Of a stretch of DNA of 64,000 nucleotides, positions 1 to 10,620 are shown piece after piece (position 1 is the first letter of the stretch; the number at the start of each line of letters is the position of its first letter). The notes below the pieces were generated by a model. The model was given only the letters and a program-made list of their open reading frames with translations, was not told the DNA's origin and did not search any database. Position numbers and translations under genes: made by a program. The stretch spans positions 8,311,806-8,375,805 of the forward strand of contig CM043954.1 of NCBI GenBank assembly GCA_014529385.2. The letters are read 5' to 3'. The stretch comes from Adiantum capillus-veneris. Lineage: Eukaryota > Streptophyta > Polypodiopsida > Polypodiales > Pteridaceae.

Positions 1-1690
1 ATCTTGAGAGATAATGTGACGTAAATACTGAATCTCTTGCAAGAAAAATTCACTTTTCTTTCGATTAACATAAAGTTTATTCTCTCTCAAAACTTGAAAT
101 ATTACCTGGAGATGTTGCTTGTGTTCCTCCAATGAATTAGAGTAGATGATAATATCATCAATGAACACTCCAGTGAAGGTTCGATGAGGCCTGAACAACT
201 TCTCCATCAAGCGGTTGAATGTGGCTGGTGCATTGGTCAAGCCAAAAGGCATGACAATGTATTCGTAAAGACCAAATGTAGTACGAAATGCGGTCTTTAC
301 AATGTCTTGATCAACTATCCTTATTTGATGATAGCCACTTTTTAGGTCAACCCTACTGAAGTAGGTCGATCCTTGTAGCTTATCAAATAGGTCTTCTACC
401 CGTGGAATGGGAAACCTATTCTTGATAGTGATCCTATTTAGTGCTCTATAGTCGACACACATACGATATGTGCCATCTTTCTTTTGCACTAATAGCACAG
501 GTGAGCAAAATGGAGATGAGCTTGGCCTAACCATACCCTTCTCAACTAACTCATGCACTTGCCGCATAATCTCCTCTTGTTGATCTTGAGAAACTCTATA
601 AGGAGGTTTATTAGGCACTGAACTTCCTGGAAGAAGTTCAATTGCATGGTCATCATTACCTCGTTCAGGAGGTAGCTCACAAGGGATGTCGTCAATAAAA
701 ACATCTTGAAACCCCTTGAGAAAATTGGATAACTCTAATTCCTTTTGGTTGCTTTTATTTTCTTTTGCTAAAGCATTAGGTTCATTTTGAGAGTCTTTAA
801 CAAAAATCATGTACACGAAAATAGAGCTCTTTATTGACTTGTTGAAAGCTGGTGTATGTACAATGGGGATGGTTTTACCCATTTCCTTAGCATCTATATA
901 GATGTCTTTTTCCCTGAACTTAAAGGAGATTCTCCTTTCAAGAAATTTAACATCAGCAGCCAAGCGGTCAAACCATGGTGCCCCTAGGATTACATCCTCA
1001 TGCTTGAGAGGAGAGATAAAGAAGTCCTCTTTGTCCACATAGCCTTGGACATGAAGCCTCAATTTCCCGATTAAGGGAGTGACTGAAGCTTCTTGCCCCT
1101 TGAAGGCACTGTCTGCGGGTAGGACATCTCCCATCTCGTAGGATTGTATTCCTAGCTTGGTGGCCAACTCTATAGATATAAAATTGTGAGTAGAACCAGG
1201 GTCAAAGAGAATAAAAGCATCATGTTCTCTTACCTTTCCCCAAGCATGGCATAGAGGAGATCCTTTGTGGTGAGTTGGGTGAGTCTCCTCGTCTTGGATT
1301 TCAACCAAGGAAGCTCTAGGAAGATCTTGGCGGTTGTTCTTTTGGGGACAAGCGCGGTACGCATGCCCTTGTTCGCCACACTTGAAACACCGGTTATCCT
1401 TACGATAACGCTCAAGCTCTTCAGGAGAGAGTTTATTCTTACCTTTGTAAACTCCCTTCTCTTTAGCTTTGTTGGAGTTGCCCTTAGGAGACTTTTGGAC
1501 ATTGTCCTTCCCCTTAGGCTCATTGGAACCCTTATTTTCCGGGGGCTTATTATTTCTTTTTGCCCCCGTTTGGAAATTGATTCGAGAGGCGACCATAGTG
1601 TGGTGTATTACCGCCGATATGGTACGTGGTCTTTGGGAGTTGACATACTCCGCCATTTCTTCGGTTAAGCGTGTTGCTTTTGCTCTCCAA
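1..1690 (-). CDS. Ty3/gypsy Pol of element A: Gag C-terminus, protease and RT (runs off left edge)
   Basis: Reading from about 1690 down to base 1, the minus strand is one open frame without stops. It begins with the last part of Gag and has a canonical CCHC zinc knuckle at 1348-1389 (CFKCGEQGHAYRAC, C-x2-C-x4-H-x4-C). A retropepsin follows with FDPGSTHNF near 1174-1209, where proline stands in the usual DSG/DTG position. Then comes reverse transcriptase with VDLKSGYHQI (about 318-348) and the catalytic FIDDI (about 151-165). RNase H, integrase and the 3' LTR must lie left of the window. In plant Ty3/gypsy elements Gag and Pol are usually one frame; here this frame is offset by one base from the upstream Gag frame. 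The open RT frame suggests a fairly recent element. Confidence 0.93.
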
Positions 1691-2825
1691 AATCCAACCT
1701 TTTGAAGACAGTGGCTTTGAGTTGTAGGTCCCAAAACTTGTCTACATATTTGTGGATGGATTCATTGGGAGAGAGCTTTAAGCTTCGACATTCGGTGAGT
1801 ACTTTGTCTTTGGCATCGGTGGCCAAAAACTGCTTCATAATGGAAGCTCTTAAAGCTTTCCATGTTCGTGGAGCTTCACCGTTGGCTCGTAGGCTAGACC
1901 ACCATTGTCTGGCGGACTTTTGAAAGTGCATAGCTACATGGCGTAGCTTAGAGGACTCCGTGAAGCCCTCATCTCCAAACGCCGCATCGAATTGCTGGAT
2001 AAAGGCCAAGACTTTGTCCGTGGCACCAAAGGTACCATCATAGGTAAGGAAAGAGATGCTCTTCCCTCCCTTTTTGAATTTCTTCAACTTGGACGACCTC
2101 TTCCATGCGGCATAGGATTTCCTATGGCCTCTTCTTTTTGATGGTTCAAAGGTTGCACCATCACTTTCTTCAGAGGGTGAAGAATTTGAAGAAGGTGGAG
2201 AAGAGGGTGACCTCTTTCTCACCTTTTTCTTGTCTTGATCTTTGTCGTCTTCACCATAGCTTTCATAAGAGGAAGAGGATGAAGAAGATGGAGAAGAGGG
2301 TGTCCTCTTTCTCGCCTTTTTCTTCTCTTGCTTTTTATCATCCCTCTTTGAATTATGGTGTGGAGAAGAGTGTGATGGTCTTCTCCGCTTTGATGGTGAT
2401 GGAGAGCGTTTAGCCCGCCGTCTTCGTGGAGCCATCTCCGCCGAGGTGGCGGGAGATTCGCTTCTTTCTCGTTCCTTCAGTGGAGGCTCTTGAGTTCTCC
2501 TTTGGGAAGGAGATACATCATCAAGAAGTAAATTCTTGAGCCCTTCATAAGGATTCTCTTCTTCTTCCTGAATCGGAGAGAGACCTCTTTTGGTAGTCTC
2601 ACAAGGAGGCTTCCTAGGTGTTCTTTCGTCATGGTGATTAGCTTGGAGAATCCTGTGAGCACGGAGCTGCCGTTGCACTTCACTTTGGAGAGATGGATTG
2701 CCCATGGCTTGTTGAAGCCTAGAAACAAGATAGTTAACAAGCATTGAAGCATCATTAGTAGCTTGTTCATGAGCAAAATCAAAGTTATCAACATTAATTT
2801 CACTCTCTTTACTATTGTCAGCCAT
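1665..2825 (-). CDS. Ty3/gypsy Gag N-terminal part of element A, with RS-rich insert
   Basis: This 386-residue frame begins with ATG at 2825, about 400 bases after the PBS. Residues 1-130 are acidic and polar. Residues about 133-236 are very rich in Arg, Lys and Ser, with two repeats of a KKxRKR(T/S)PSSP type and runs of serine. Residues about 256-380 form a retrotransposon Gag (capsid) domain, recognisable by FQKSARQWWSSL and YVDKFWDLQL. The frame stops at 1665, shortly before the expected zinc knuckle; coding continues in another frame from about 1690, so one base was gained or lost near 1668-1690. The product would package element RNA in cytoplasmic particles. The RS-rich block is unusual for Gag and resembles splicing-factor RS domains in composition only. 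Confidence 0.88.
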   Translation of the reverse strand: MADNSKESEINVDNFDFAHEQATNDASMLVNYLVSRLQQAMGNPSLQSEVQRQLRAHRILQANHHDERTPRKPPCETTKRGLSPIQEEEENPYEGLKNLLLDDVSPSQRRTQEPPLKERERSESPATSAEMAPRRRRAKRSPSPSKRRRPSHSSPHHNSKRDDKKQEKKKARKRTPSSPSSSSSSSYESYGEDDKDQDKKKVRKRSPSSPPSSNSSPSEESDGATFEPSKRRGHRKSYAAWKRSSKLKKFKKGGKSISFLTYDGTFGATDKVLAFIQQFDAAFGDEGFTESSKLRHVAMHFQKSARQWWSSLRANGEAPRTWKALRASIMKQFLATDAKDKVLTECRSLKLSPNESIHKYVDKFWDLQLKATVFKRLDFGEQKQHA

Positions 2826-3227
2826 TCTAACAACTTTAAGGTGTAAACTTTTTAGGTGTACTTTGGCACTTCAAGCCCTAGTTGCTACTCCTCTTTACCC
2901 CTTTAGAAAAATCACTCAAGCTACTGTACCCGCGGCTCGAATACCATTAATTGCAAGGAATAGAAGAGAGGGTCTTTCGACACCAAAACAGCACCGGCTC
3001 CTGTCAAGCTTCTAATAGCTCAATAATGGTTAAGCCGTAGGCAAGCCCCGTAGGACTCCACTATTAAGACCATAGCTCTCGACGGTGATGCCCCGTTAAC
3101 TGCACAAAGGCAGGCGCACTGCAAGGCTGAAAAATCCCTATTCTACTTACTCAAAGGCAATTAATAATACCAACCATTTGTAGCTAGCTTGAGGACCTGC
3201 CTTCTTGAGCAAGAAAAGAGAAACCTT
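2826..3227 (-). other. Untranslated leader of element A
   Basis: This stretch separates the primer-binding site from the Gag start. It is the expected place for packaging signals, but no specific structure was recognised. Short frames here are not convincing genes. Confidence 0.6.
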
Positions 3228-3241
3228 GAGCTCTGATACCA
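3228..3241 (-). promoter_or_regulatory. Primer-binding site, initiator tRNA-Met type
   Basis: On the minus strand the bases TGGTATCAGAGCTC lie one base inside the LTR end at 3243. TGGTATCAGAGC is the classical complement of the 3' end of plant initiator tRNA-Met. It fixes the orientation of element A (body to the left) and identifies 3243-4833 as its 5' LTR. Confidence 0.93.
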
Positions 3242-3242
3242 A

Positions 3243-4833
3243 TGTAACATTTAATGGCCTAATAACTTATGTGTAGCGGAAATTAGCATGAACATAGTGG
3301 TCATTTCATTAGAATAGATTCCTAATGAGAATTAGAAGAGTGCTTGGGTGGAGAGAGCAACAAAAAGCATAACACCTAGTTAGATAGCATCGACAATACT
3401 TTCAAAAGAGAGAGCAATTAAGCTATTGACAACAGTTGAAGACTGGATTTTCATGGAGCCGGTCCCCCCTCCAAAAGGCTTTGTATTATGGTTTCTCCCA
3501 TCAAGAGAGTCATTGTACAATACAATTCTTTGTGTTCCTTCAAGACTAGCTAGTGCAATGAAGATGGAAACTTCATGCACTAAGCAAAACACTTAACAAA
3601 CACAACTTGAATTATCCCCGTTCTCAGACCCAAGACCTCACACACCTTCGAAGCTGGTGAGAGCTAGCAGGGTATGAGAGTAGATTGAGAGGAAGAAGGA
3701 GTATCTTACGAGAAAGATGTACATCTCCTCACATAATCACTCATATTAGCATAGCTTAGCTTAGTAATTAGCTTGGTAGAGAAGATGAGCATGCATTGAA
3801 GCTTGGCTCTTGGTTGGATTTTCATCCACATGCCAAGAGAGTGTTGATGTAGGCTTCTATCTCACAAGCTTGGAGTAGGTGATGAGTTCTCCATTAACGC
3901 TTGGGAAGAGATAGTCTTCTCTTTCTTCACACATGAGCTTGTGTGAGTGTGTGTGTGTGTGATAATGCCTTGCAACAATCAGCCCCCTCTCTCTCTTGGG
4001 CGAGCCCTCTTGCTAATTGCTCTTGTTGAAGCCTCATTGGCCCTCCCCAAGTCAAGCCAATTACAATTAAGCAGCATAAGTGATAGCCTTCTGACATGTG
4101 TCCCCCTTTCCCCTTTTGTGAGAGCTTTAGGTAATTAAATAATTAAACTAAACTCTCATTGGACCCCTTTGCCTCCTGGCCAATAGGAATCAGGCAAGCC
4201 ATTGGGCTCCTGAATGCTCATTGGACCCCTTGGGAGACTGCCCAATAGTCTTCTAGGAGACTTAATTCTCATTGGTTTCTTTTATTAAATGTTTTTAAAT
4301 TAATTAAACTAGATTTACTCTAGCTTAATTCTCATTGGTCCACTTCAAGGGTCTTCCAATAGGAATTGGGCACACCTTGTGGGCATCTGGCCTAGAGAGC
4401 TGACATGTGTCCCTCATTCCCTTTGTGTAAAGGGAGCATGTGTGTATGTGTGTGGCTTTCTCTCTCATCCCCTACCTTTAGGGCTCGCCCCCTCCCATGT
4501 AGGGATGTGCAAAGACTTTTAGGGCACACACAAAGCATCCAATTTTCCCTAGGGTTGACCTTTGGACACAACCTTTGAATTTTGGAACCTTAGCATTTTG
4601 GAAGTCTTAATGGGCTGAACCTTAGGGTCTTTTTAGCCCATTGTTGCACATGGCTCTTTTGCAGATGGCCCCCCCTTTGGATCCCTATTTTCCCTCCTTT
4701 GGATCCCTACTGTGGCCGGTCTGCTAGCTTAACCAATATTCTAGCTTTTTCTCCCTTGGCACTTCCCCACATTAAATGATCAGTTTAATATGAGAAAATC
4801 ATTTAGGAGAATTAGATATTGATTATTATGACA
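3243..4833 (-). repeat. 5' LTR of gypsy element A
   Basis: This LTR of about 1.59 kb starts TGTAACATTT and ends TTATGACA on the plus strand, giving TG...CA ends. A closely similar copy lies at 12310-13927. The PBS abuts its left end. The right end cuts an integrase frame of element B, so element A inserted into B; the right-hand TSD would be TGAGT (4834-4838), with the partner outside the window. The interior carries about ten CCAAT/ATTGG boxes between 4030 and 4370 and a short GT run near 3945. No gene is supported inside; the plus-strand frame at 3947 is repeat-derived. Confidence 0.92.
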
Positions 4834-5400
4834 TGAGTGTAGAAAAAATTTCTCACCGTCCTCTCATTTACCTTTGCCACACTTTGTGATTCTACCCACT
4901 TAGTCATATAGTCTACGGCCACCAAAATGTAGATCTTACTATTTCTAGTTATAGGTAGTGGATCCATAGCATCAATGCCCCACTTTTCAAAGGGTCCATT
5001 TGCATGTACAACTTGCCTTGGACCATGCACCAACGTTCTGTTTCCATTAACCTGACAATCGTGAGTGACAGCTTCTGTACCAATGTTGAACATCCACCTG
5101 CAGGCTTGGCTAAATATACCTTGCAAGAAAAATCTCTTTCACAGTTAACTCTTGGGTAAAATGGCCACCACATGCTTCCTCATGAAAACCTTCAAGAATG
5201 GCTGGAATTTCCTCCATTCTTGGTACTCTTCTACACACTTGATCTTTTCCTCTTTAGTAGAGGCTTCTAGGAAGAGACAGACACTTGCCTTCGTTATGAG
5301 TGTCTTCGTTGATGGGCAACCCGTCTCTTCAGCCACCTCATTGAAAGACATATCATGTTCTCTGACCTTATCTTCCGGCTTAGGGTCATCCACAGCAGGT
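4834..5400 (-). pseudogene. Integrase core remnant of gypsy element B
   Basis: Fragments of an integrase catalytic core are readable on the minus strand. FEKWGIDAMDPLP carries the first catalytic Asp, and YILVAVDYMTKWVES follows. The upstream text (5145-5393) fits the region before the core. At least one frame change separates the pieces. The frame runs into the LTR of element A at 4833, which removed the second Asp and the Glu from view. The wording of the motif resembles non-chromodomain Tat-like plant gypsy integrases, but that assignment is by eye only. Confidence 0.75.
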
Positions 5401-6300
5401 GTGAAATCCCTGGTAACATGACTCTAGGTTGTTGTGGTCATTGGATGGTGGGCAACTTCCTCCTTGGGATAGTCCCTACCTAGCATAGAGCCCAATTTTG
5501 TGGCATTTGTAGCATGCATTTGGAAATGAGGACAATGCTAAATCTTGTCAGAGAGCACCAAAAGTACCAATTCTCAAATCCAAATACTTGGGAATTGGCT
5601 TACTCATATTCCATAGAATACACACCTTGTCCAAACCTTATCTAACTCACTGGCAGTTTTGGATTGAACAACACTTCACCAACATAGAAGCTATGGAGTC
5701 TACATGGTCATGTAGCCAAATACGGCAACCCTTGAATGTAACCTACATTGAGCGAAAATCCATGAACTCTTCATTAGGGCTGAACTCAACCGACCAGGCA
5801 TAGCATACACAAAGAAGGAATCTCCCCAGACTCCTCTCATAACCAACTCTTGTACAATTTTCTTTGAGATACATCTAGCCACATAGAATCCTTTCTCTAC
5901 TGCTATGAATTGGCAAATCGCATTTTTGTTCTTAGTAGCTTCTATTGCACAGTCCCACAGACTATGCACCAACATATGATGGCCCATAAAATATAGCACC
6001 ACCAATTGAGCAAGAATATTTGAAGGTTTTGTAACAGTGCTCCGAGCTAAACTCTGCCTGCACGATGTATCTATCTTCAGCTCTATTCTAACTAATCCTA
6101 ATTGCCCCATGCATGATTTTCTCTACCAATGTGTGAGCTCCAAAGTGAGAAGGCTTCAATTTGTTTTCTAGATTGGAGGTATTTACATATGAGTCCGATA
6201 TCCTTTTCCTCCCTTCCACAGTGAGTACAAAGTCTGCTCCTTGTTTGTAGGGATCCGGTGGCTCCCCCTCCAAGCTGTCATGCTCTTTCAACATTTCCTA
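5401..6300 (-). pseudogene. Degenerate coding-like region, possible integrase zinc-binding part
   Basis: Two short minus-strand frames (5700-6110 and 6088-6294) are not clearly attributable. The second includes SHFGAHTLVEKIMHG, which resembles the His-His half of the integrase HHCC domain (GHFG...K.L..G). That would fit its place upstream of the integrase core. The rest, including the segment around 5760-6000, was not recognised. RT motifs were not found. Confidence 0.35.
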
Positions 6301-6960
6301 TGAGAGGACCTATGGAAGAGGTGGGACCCCTCCCCCCCCCCCTTTCTTGTTTGATGTCTCTTTTTTAATAACTACCTTAGCCAATGAACACATATATTTT
6401 TTATAATATAAATACTCACTGACTTAGCAATCAATTGTGATCCATGAGCATTTGTGATGCATGGGCATGCTAAGGATCAGGATCCATGCACAACATTCAA
6501 GCAACACACAATAGGGACTTCAGCCATGCCTTCACTCAATGAGAGGCACCAAGGATTGGAGGGAGTGTAGAGTTGCTATGATGGAACAAGTTCTCATTTA
6601 GCAAGCAAAGGATGACATTCTTACTACTTGAGAAGTCTCAAACTAGAAAGAGGAGAATCAATTCAAAAGTTTGTGGACAAATTTGGGTATTTATATCTCA
6701 AAGCCACTATCTTTTTTTTTTTTTGTGCAAAACTCACAATTGTGAGTGATTGCATTAGAATTTCACCAAGAACTATCAATGTTTTGGTAGCCATATATGT
6801 CTAGTTGATGGCCTTTGTTGATTTTGTTTGTTAGGATTTGTGGTCTTGGGGAATGTGGAAATAGTTTCCTTGGCCGTTTTTGGTACCCACTTTGTTGTGC
6901 TTGTGTCATGGGTTGTTTCCCTTTATCTTGTGTGTTGGTATCCTTGGTGGTTGTTGACTA
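6301..6960. other. No recognisable gene; C-run and T-run
   Basis: The stretch contains a run of C near 6333-6341 and a T-run near 6713-6724. If element B had its RT here, it has been deleted or has decayed beyond recognition. Confidence 0.5.
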
Positions 6961-6963
6961 TTG

Positions 6964-7430
6964 TTAAGTGGAAAATGGTACCATGAATTTTTTATCTTGA
7001 CTTTGAATATGTATCACTTCTTTTGTCCAATCAATCTGAGCGTTATATGGGGCGTTGTCATGGTTATCTGAGAAACAAGGGATGTGGTGCTTGATTGTCT
7101 TTGACCACGTAGAATTTGTGAGGACAGACCTAATCCTTGATCTGAATGGGAAGTATGGCAATACCTAGTGCTTTGGCTTTATGCCCTATATAAATTTTTC
7201 CCTATTGATTGGTAGCCTGAAGATCCTTATGGGCAAGTTGCTTGTATAGACACTGTGAGATGATATTTTCTAGAGCTCTTGTGTCCATAAGTGCTTCTGC
7301 TGCTACTTGGTTATTGCCAACCTATACTTGGATTATTGGGTATCTTTTGTACTCTTCCAATTTATCTAATGTTATTTGATTAATTTGCAAAGGGACCACT
7401 TGAAGACGTTGTTTTCTTTGAATTTGTCAT
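6964..7430 (-). pseudogene. Retropepsin-like domain lying after an integrase tail
   Basis: Reading leftwards from about 7370, the text has the layout of an aspartic protease. YPIIQV is followed by a strand and ALMDTRALENIIS, where DTR replaces the catalytic DTG. HKFYVV comes next, then YNAQIDWTKEVIHIQ, which matches the usual post-protease strand. In-frame TAG codons near 7324 and 7204, another near 7130 and a frameshift near 7050 break it. It is distinct from the protease at 8033-8660 in the same element, so the segment holds two different protease domains. Confidence 0.55.
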
Positions 7431-7810
7431 TTGGAAACCTGCTCTTGTGCTTCATCTTGGGCTTCCTGGACAATCTTAGACTTTTCTTTAGTCCTTTGCT
7501 TCTCTTGATGTATCTTTTGCAACATGTCTAGTGTTAGTGGCATATGATATTTCTTAATCTTGCATGCACTAAGACAATTAGGCATCTTTTCTCCCTCAAA
7601 TGTAGCAAGGTTGATGGGCTCCACTTGGTGATATATCTTTAATCACATATGGACCCATCCCTCACCTTTTGTATTTCTTAGCATGTTGTCTAAGGGTATA
7701 CACCAAGACGTAGTCCCCTATTTTGAAATGATTTATTTCCACATGCTTATCAAAGAACTCTTGGTGTTGGATTTATTTCTCTAGATTGCCCTTGATGATG
7801 TAGTACGGTA
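7427..7810 (-). pseudogene. Integrase C-terminal (GPY/F) domain remnant
   Basis: The text reads FKIGDYVLVYTLRQHAKKYK, a stop, then GMGPYVIKDI and LATFEGEKMPN. This is the conserved GPY/F module that ends many Ty3/gypsy integrases. It follows directly on the protease linker of B (VVPYY at about 7805), so RT, RNase H and the integrase core are missing between them. An internal deletion or recombination joined protease linker to integrase tail. A Glu/Lys/Gln-rich tail follows to about 7427. Confidence 0.65.
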
Positions 7811-8660
7811 CCACATCATAACCGTCTTGATGAAAAAATTTCTCTGTGCGAATGTCTTCAACAGTACACGCATTGGGTTGCAAGAATGTGTTCCCATTCC
7901 AAAGGCTCTAGTGCCTCTTTAGGAAAGGGTTTTGCGATATAGTCTTTGTCTTCTAAAGGCCTTTCTAGGATACATTCTTCTTGTTTTAAGCTACCAAAAT
8001 CTGAAGTTCCCATACATCCATAGCTATTTGGACTAACCTGACCATGCTGAAAGTTTAGATTTGGCTAATGTAGCTGAATCAAACTCTTCAATAGGAGTTC
8101 GTGTCACATCCTGGTAACTATGGTCTTTTAATTTTATCTTGGTTGTGGTCACTATGTTCCTTAGGTAAATATGGTCATACCCCCAATCTTGAACCATTTT
8201 TAATTGTTTCATGAAAGGTCTTCCTAGTATGATGTCATAGTTGTTCTTCTTGCCAAAATCAACAATTTCAAATGTATGCTCATATTCAATTCCGCAAGAG
8301 GTGACAACTATTTTCTCTAGGGTTTCTCCACATATCCATCCGCAAGCTATAGTTTTAGTCTGGTTGCTCTTAAGGTAGGTTTTCCCCATTTCTTCCACGT
8401 TTATTTTGTAGCAATGGCTACCCCAACTCCACGGTAAAGAATTGCCATGGTGGTGACACCTTGAAATTCCACAAGAAGAGTCTTGTTTCCATCTTCGCCT
8501 TCATAGTATTCTCCAACTTTGTTCAATGGTACATGCCTGGTATTTAGGTTAGGTTTTTTGAGTTCCCAGATTCCCTATTGAATTTGTGGTGAAGGATCCT
8601 TCACACCTTACTTTTCTAGACAGTCTCCTACTGTAGTCCACATGTTAGGTTGCATTCATA
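7811..8660 (-). pseudogene. Protease and linker of gypsy element B
   Basis: The frame 8033-8398 reads VTSCGIEYEHTF, YDIILGRPFM and VQDWGYDHIYLR, nearly identical in order to the protease of element C (residues about 324-372 of its second frame). The upstream part down from 8660 keeps the substrate-flap region with frame damage. The 7811-8030 part keeps the acidic linker (EECILERPLEDKDYI). B and C are therefore members of one family, collinear from Gag to the end of this linker. Confidence 0.8.
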
Positions 8661-9700
8661 ATAGCTCAGCTAATGTTATTGTACATGTCATCGATGTTGA
8701 CAAAATGTCTATTAAACCCTTAGAGCAATGAAATTCTTGGAAGAGAGTCTCTGTGATGGAACTACAACAACATCTAATTTGGCCTCGTGCTCTTCGACAT
8801 AGCATGGTAGTGTTCTTAGCAAATGGGGTTGGATGTCCATAGATTGAACAAATCCTTGGTTTCCCCAATATGATTGCATCTCTGGATTCATTTCAGATTC
8901 TACCTCAAATTACTCTATCGATGGAAGAAACACTCCTCTCCCATCACTAGTCTGATTTACACATTTGCTCAACTCATTAGCTTTGTTGGTCTCTCTGACC
9001 TATTTTTACAGCTTGTCAAGGCCATCTATTGCTCTACACTCCTCTGGTTTTCCTGGATGGAATCCATCGGAAGATTGATCTATGGTATTCATCACTATCT
9101 TTGGCCCTTGTGTGGGTATTTTGGTTTTGGGTTTTTTATCCTAGATTTAATCTAGCTCTATTTATTCATGGTTTGGTGGGATCATTGGCACTGGTGGGAC
9201 AAATATCACTTCTTTTGGTTTCCCAACTGGAGGTTCTAGTAAGTCTTGGGATGTTTGTATCATTTTTTGACACATTTCAAGCCTTTTCTTCTGTATTTCT
9301 ATGTATGTATATGTTATCTACCTTTGTTCTTGAGTTTGGTTGTTTTTGAGCCGTGCATCATAGGCCTTGAGGAGGGTGTCTAATGGTTCATTGACCTTTT
9401 CTACCAAAAATGGATCCTCTTGAACCAGTGCTCTTGGGTTCCCCAATTATGCATGGCTCTGGTACTATCTCAAGGGTTTTCTCTTCTCGCTTTGTTTCTT
9501 CTTCAAGTTTTCTCAGTTTTTCTTTCATTCTGTTTAGTTCTTGAGCTAAGGAAGTTTGTTCATGTTCCTTCTTAGCTTTCATCCTAGCCTTCCTAGATTT
9601 CCTTGTCCTTCAATGACTCTTATGTTCAGTGCTAGGCGTGTCTGTTTTTGGCTCATCTAAGATAGGTTTGTTTATCATTTTTTTACTCCTACAGGTCTTG
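8656..9700 (-). pseudogene. Gag-protease linker of element B
   Basis: Short minus-strand frames at 8656-8868 and 9388-9582 match, in order, parts of element C: KGLIDILSTSMTCTITLAE corresponds to C residues about 182-200 of its second frame, and the Lys/Glu-rich stretch MKAKKEHEQTSLAQEL corresponds to the coiled-coil-like end of C Gag. At the point where C has a TAG between its two frames, B reads a glutamine codon (about 9270). Plus-strand frames at 8874-9349 are shadows. Confidence 0.7.
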
Positions 9701-9983
9701 TTCCTGGTAGTGGAGGTTGTTGTCTCCTAAGATTGGTTGTGGTCTTTCAACTCCTACTCGTCCGCCGCGGAAGAATTCTTGTTGTGTATCTTGGCACTGG
9801 TGGGGCTTGTGCTTGTGCTACTTGGGCTTGCAAGGCATACTGATGTTCCTTTATGTACCCCTTATTGTAATAGCACTCCTCAATTGCATGATTTGTTCAT
9901 TTTTACTCTATCCCACACCACTTAGGTTTCTTAGCATGTGGCTTATCAAATGGATTAATCCTCTTGAGCACCTCATCAATGAG

Positions 9984-10620
9984 CTATTCTTGATTTAATA
10001 GAGATTCGGACATTGGTGTTGACGTGGTAGACTTGGATCCATTATGTTGTGATGATGAATCATCATCTAAATCCTTGTATTCTCCTTCCTTGTAGACAAC
10101 ACAATTATCTACCAAGTAGAGGGCTTCTTTTTTCAATTCGTTTAACGTAGTGCTCTTTTTCATGTGTAGATGTTTCTGGAGGTCTGCATTCCTCAATCCC
10201 TGGATAAAAATGAGCATTAACCTTGATTGGGTTGGTAGCTCTTCCATTGGACAGAACTTCGCATATCTTTTCAATAGTAAGGCTGCTTCTCGTACATACT
10301 CCCCTTCTTTCTGCTTGAATTTATGAATTTGCAAGATGATGTTATGGTCTATCCCTCTTTGAGAGAATTCCTTGATAAAATCATCAAACACCTCCACAAT
10401 CGACTCAAAATCCCTACGTTCTACGGAATCGAACCACGTGGTAGCATCCTCTTCAAGATTTGGTCCAAATCTTGCAAATTGCATTGGAAAATCTAGGACT
10501 TTCTTAGCTCTGATTACACGCACAAAGGCTGCTATGTGATTTTTGGGACCTCTGTTCTTGAAATACTTCTTATCTACCCATTTTTGGACCTAAGATGGTC
10601 TGATACTATGGTGATCTACA
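9984..10620 (-). pseudogene. Gag capsid domain of element B
   Basis: The frame 9984-10523 carries a retrotransposon Gag domain: FGPNLEEDATTWFDSVERRDF, a helix ending IKEFSQRGIDHNIILQIHKF, then MEELPTQSRLMLIFIQGLR. It aligns throughout with element C Gag residues about 80-240. The frame breaks just upstream near 10590, but the lost start of the domain is still readable further right. Confidence 0.85.

Noticed and set aside
8874-9349. Hydrophobic plus-strand frames that look like membrane proteins
   Set aside because: They are antisense readings of the Lys/Glu/Gln-rich Gag-protease linker of element B.
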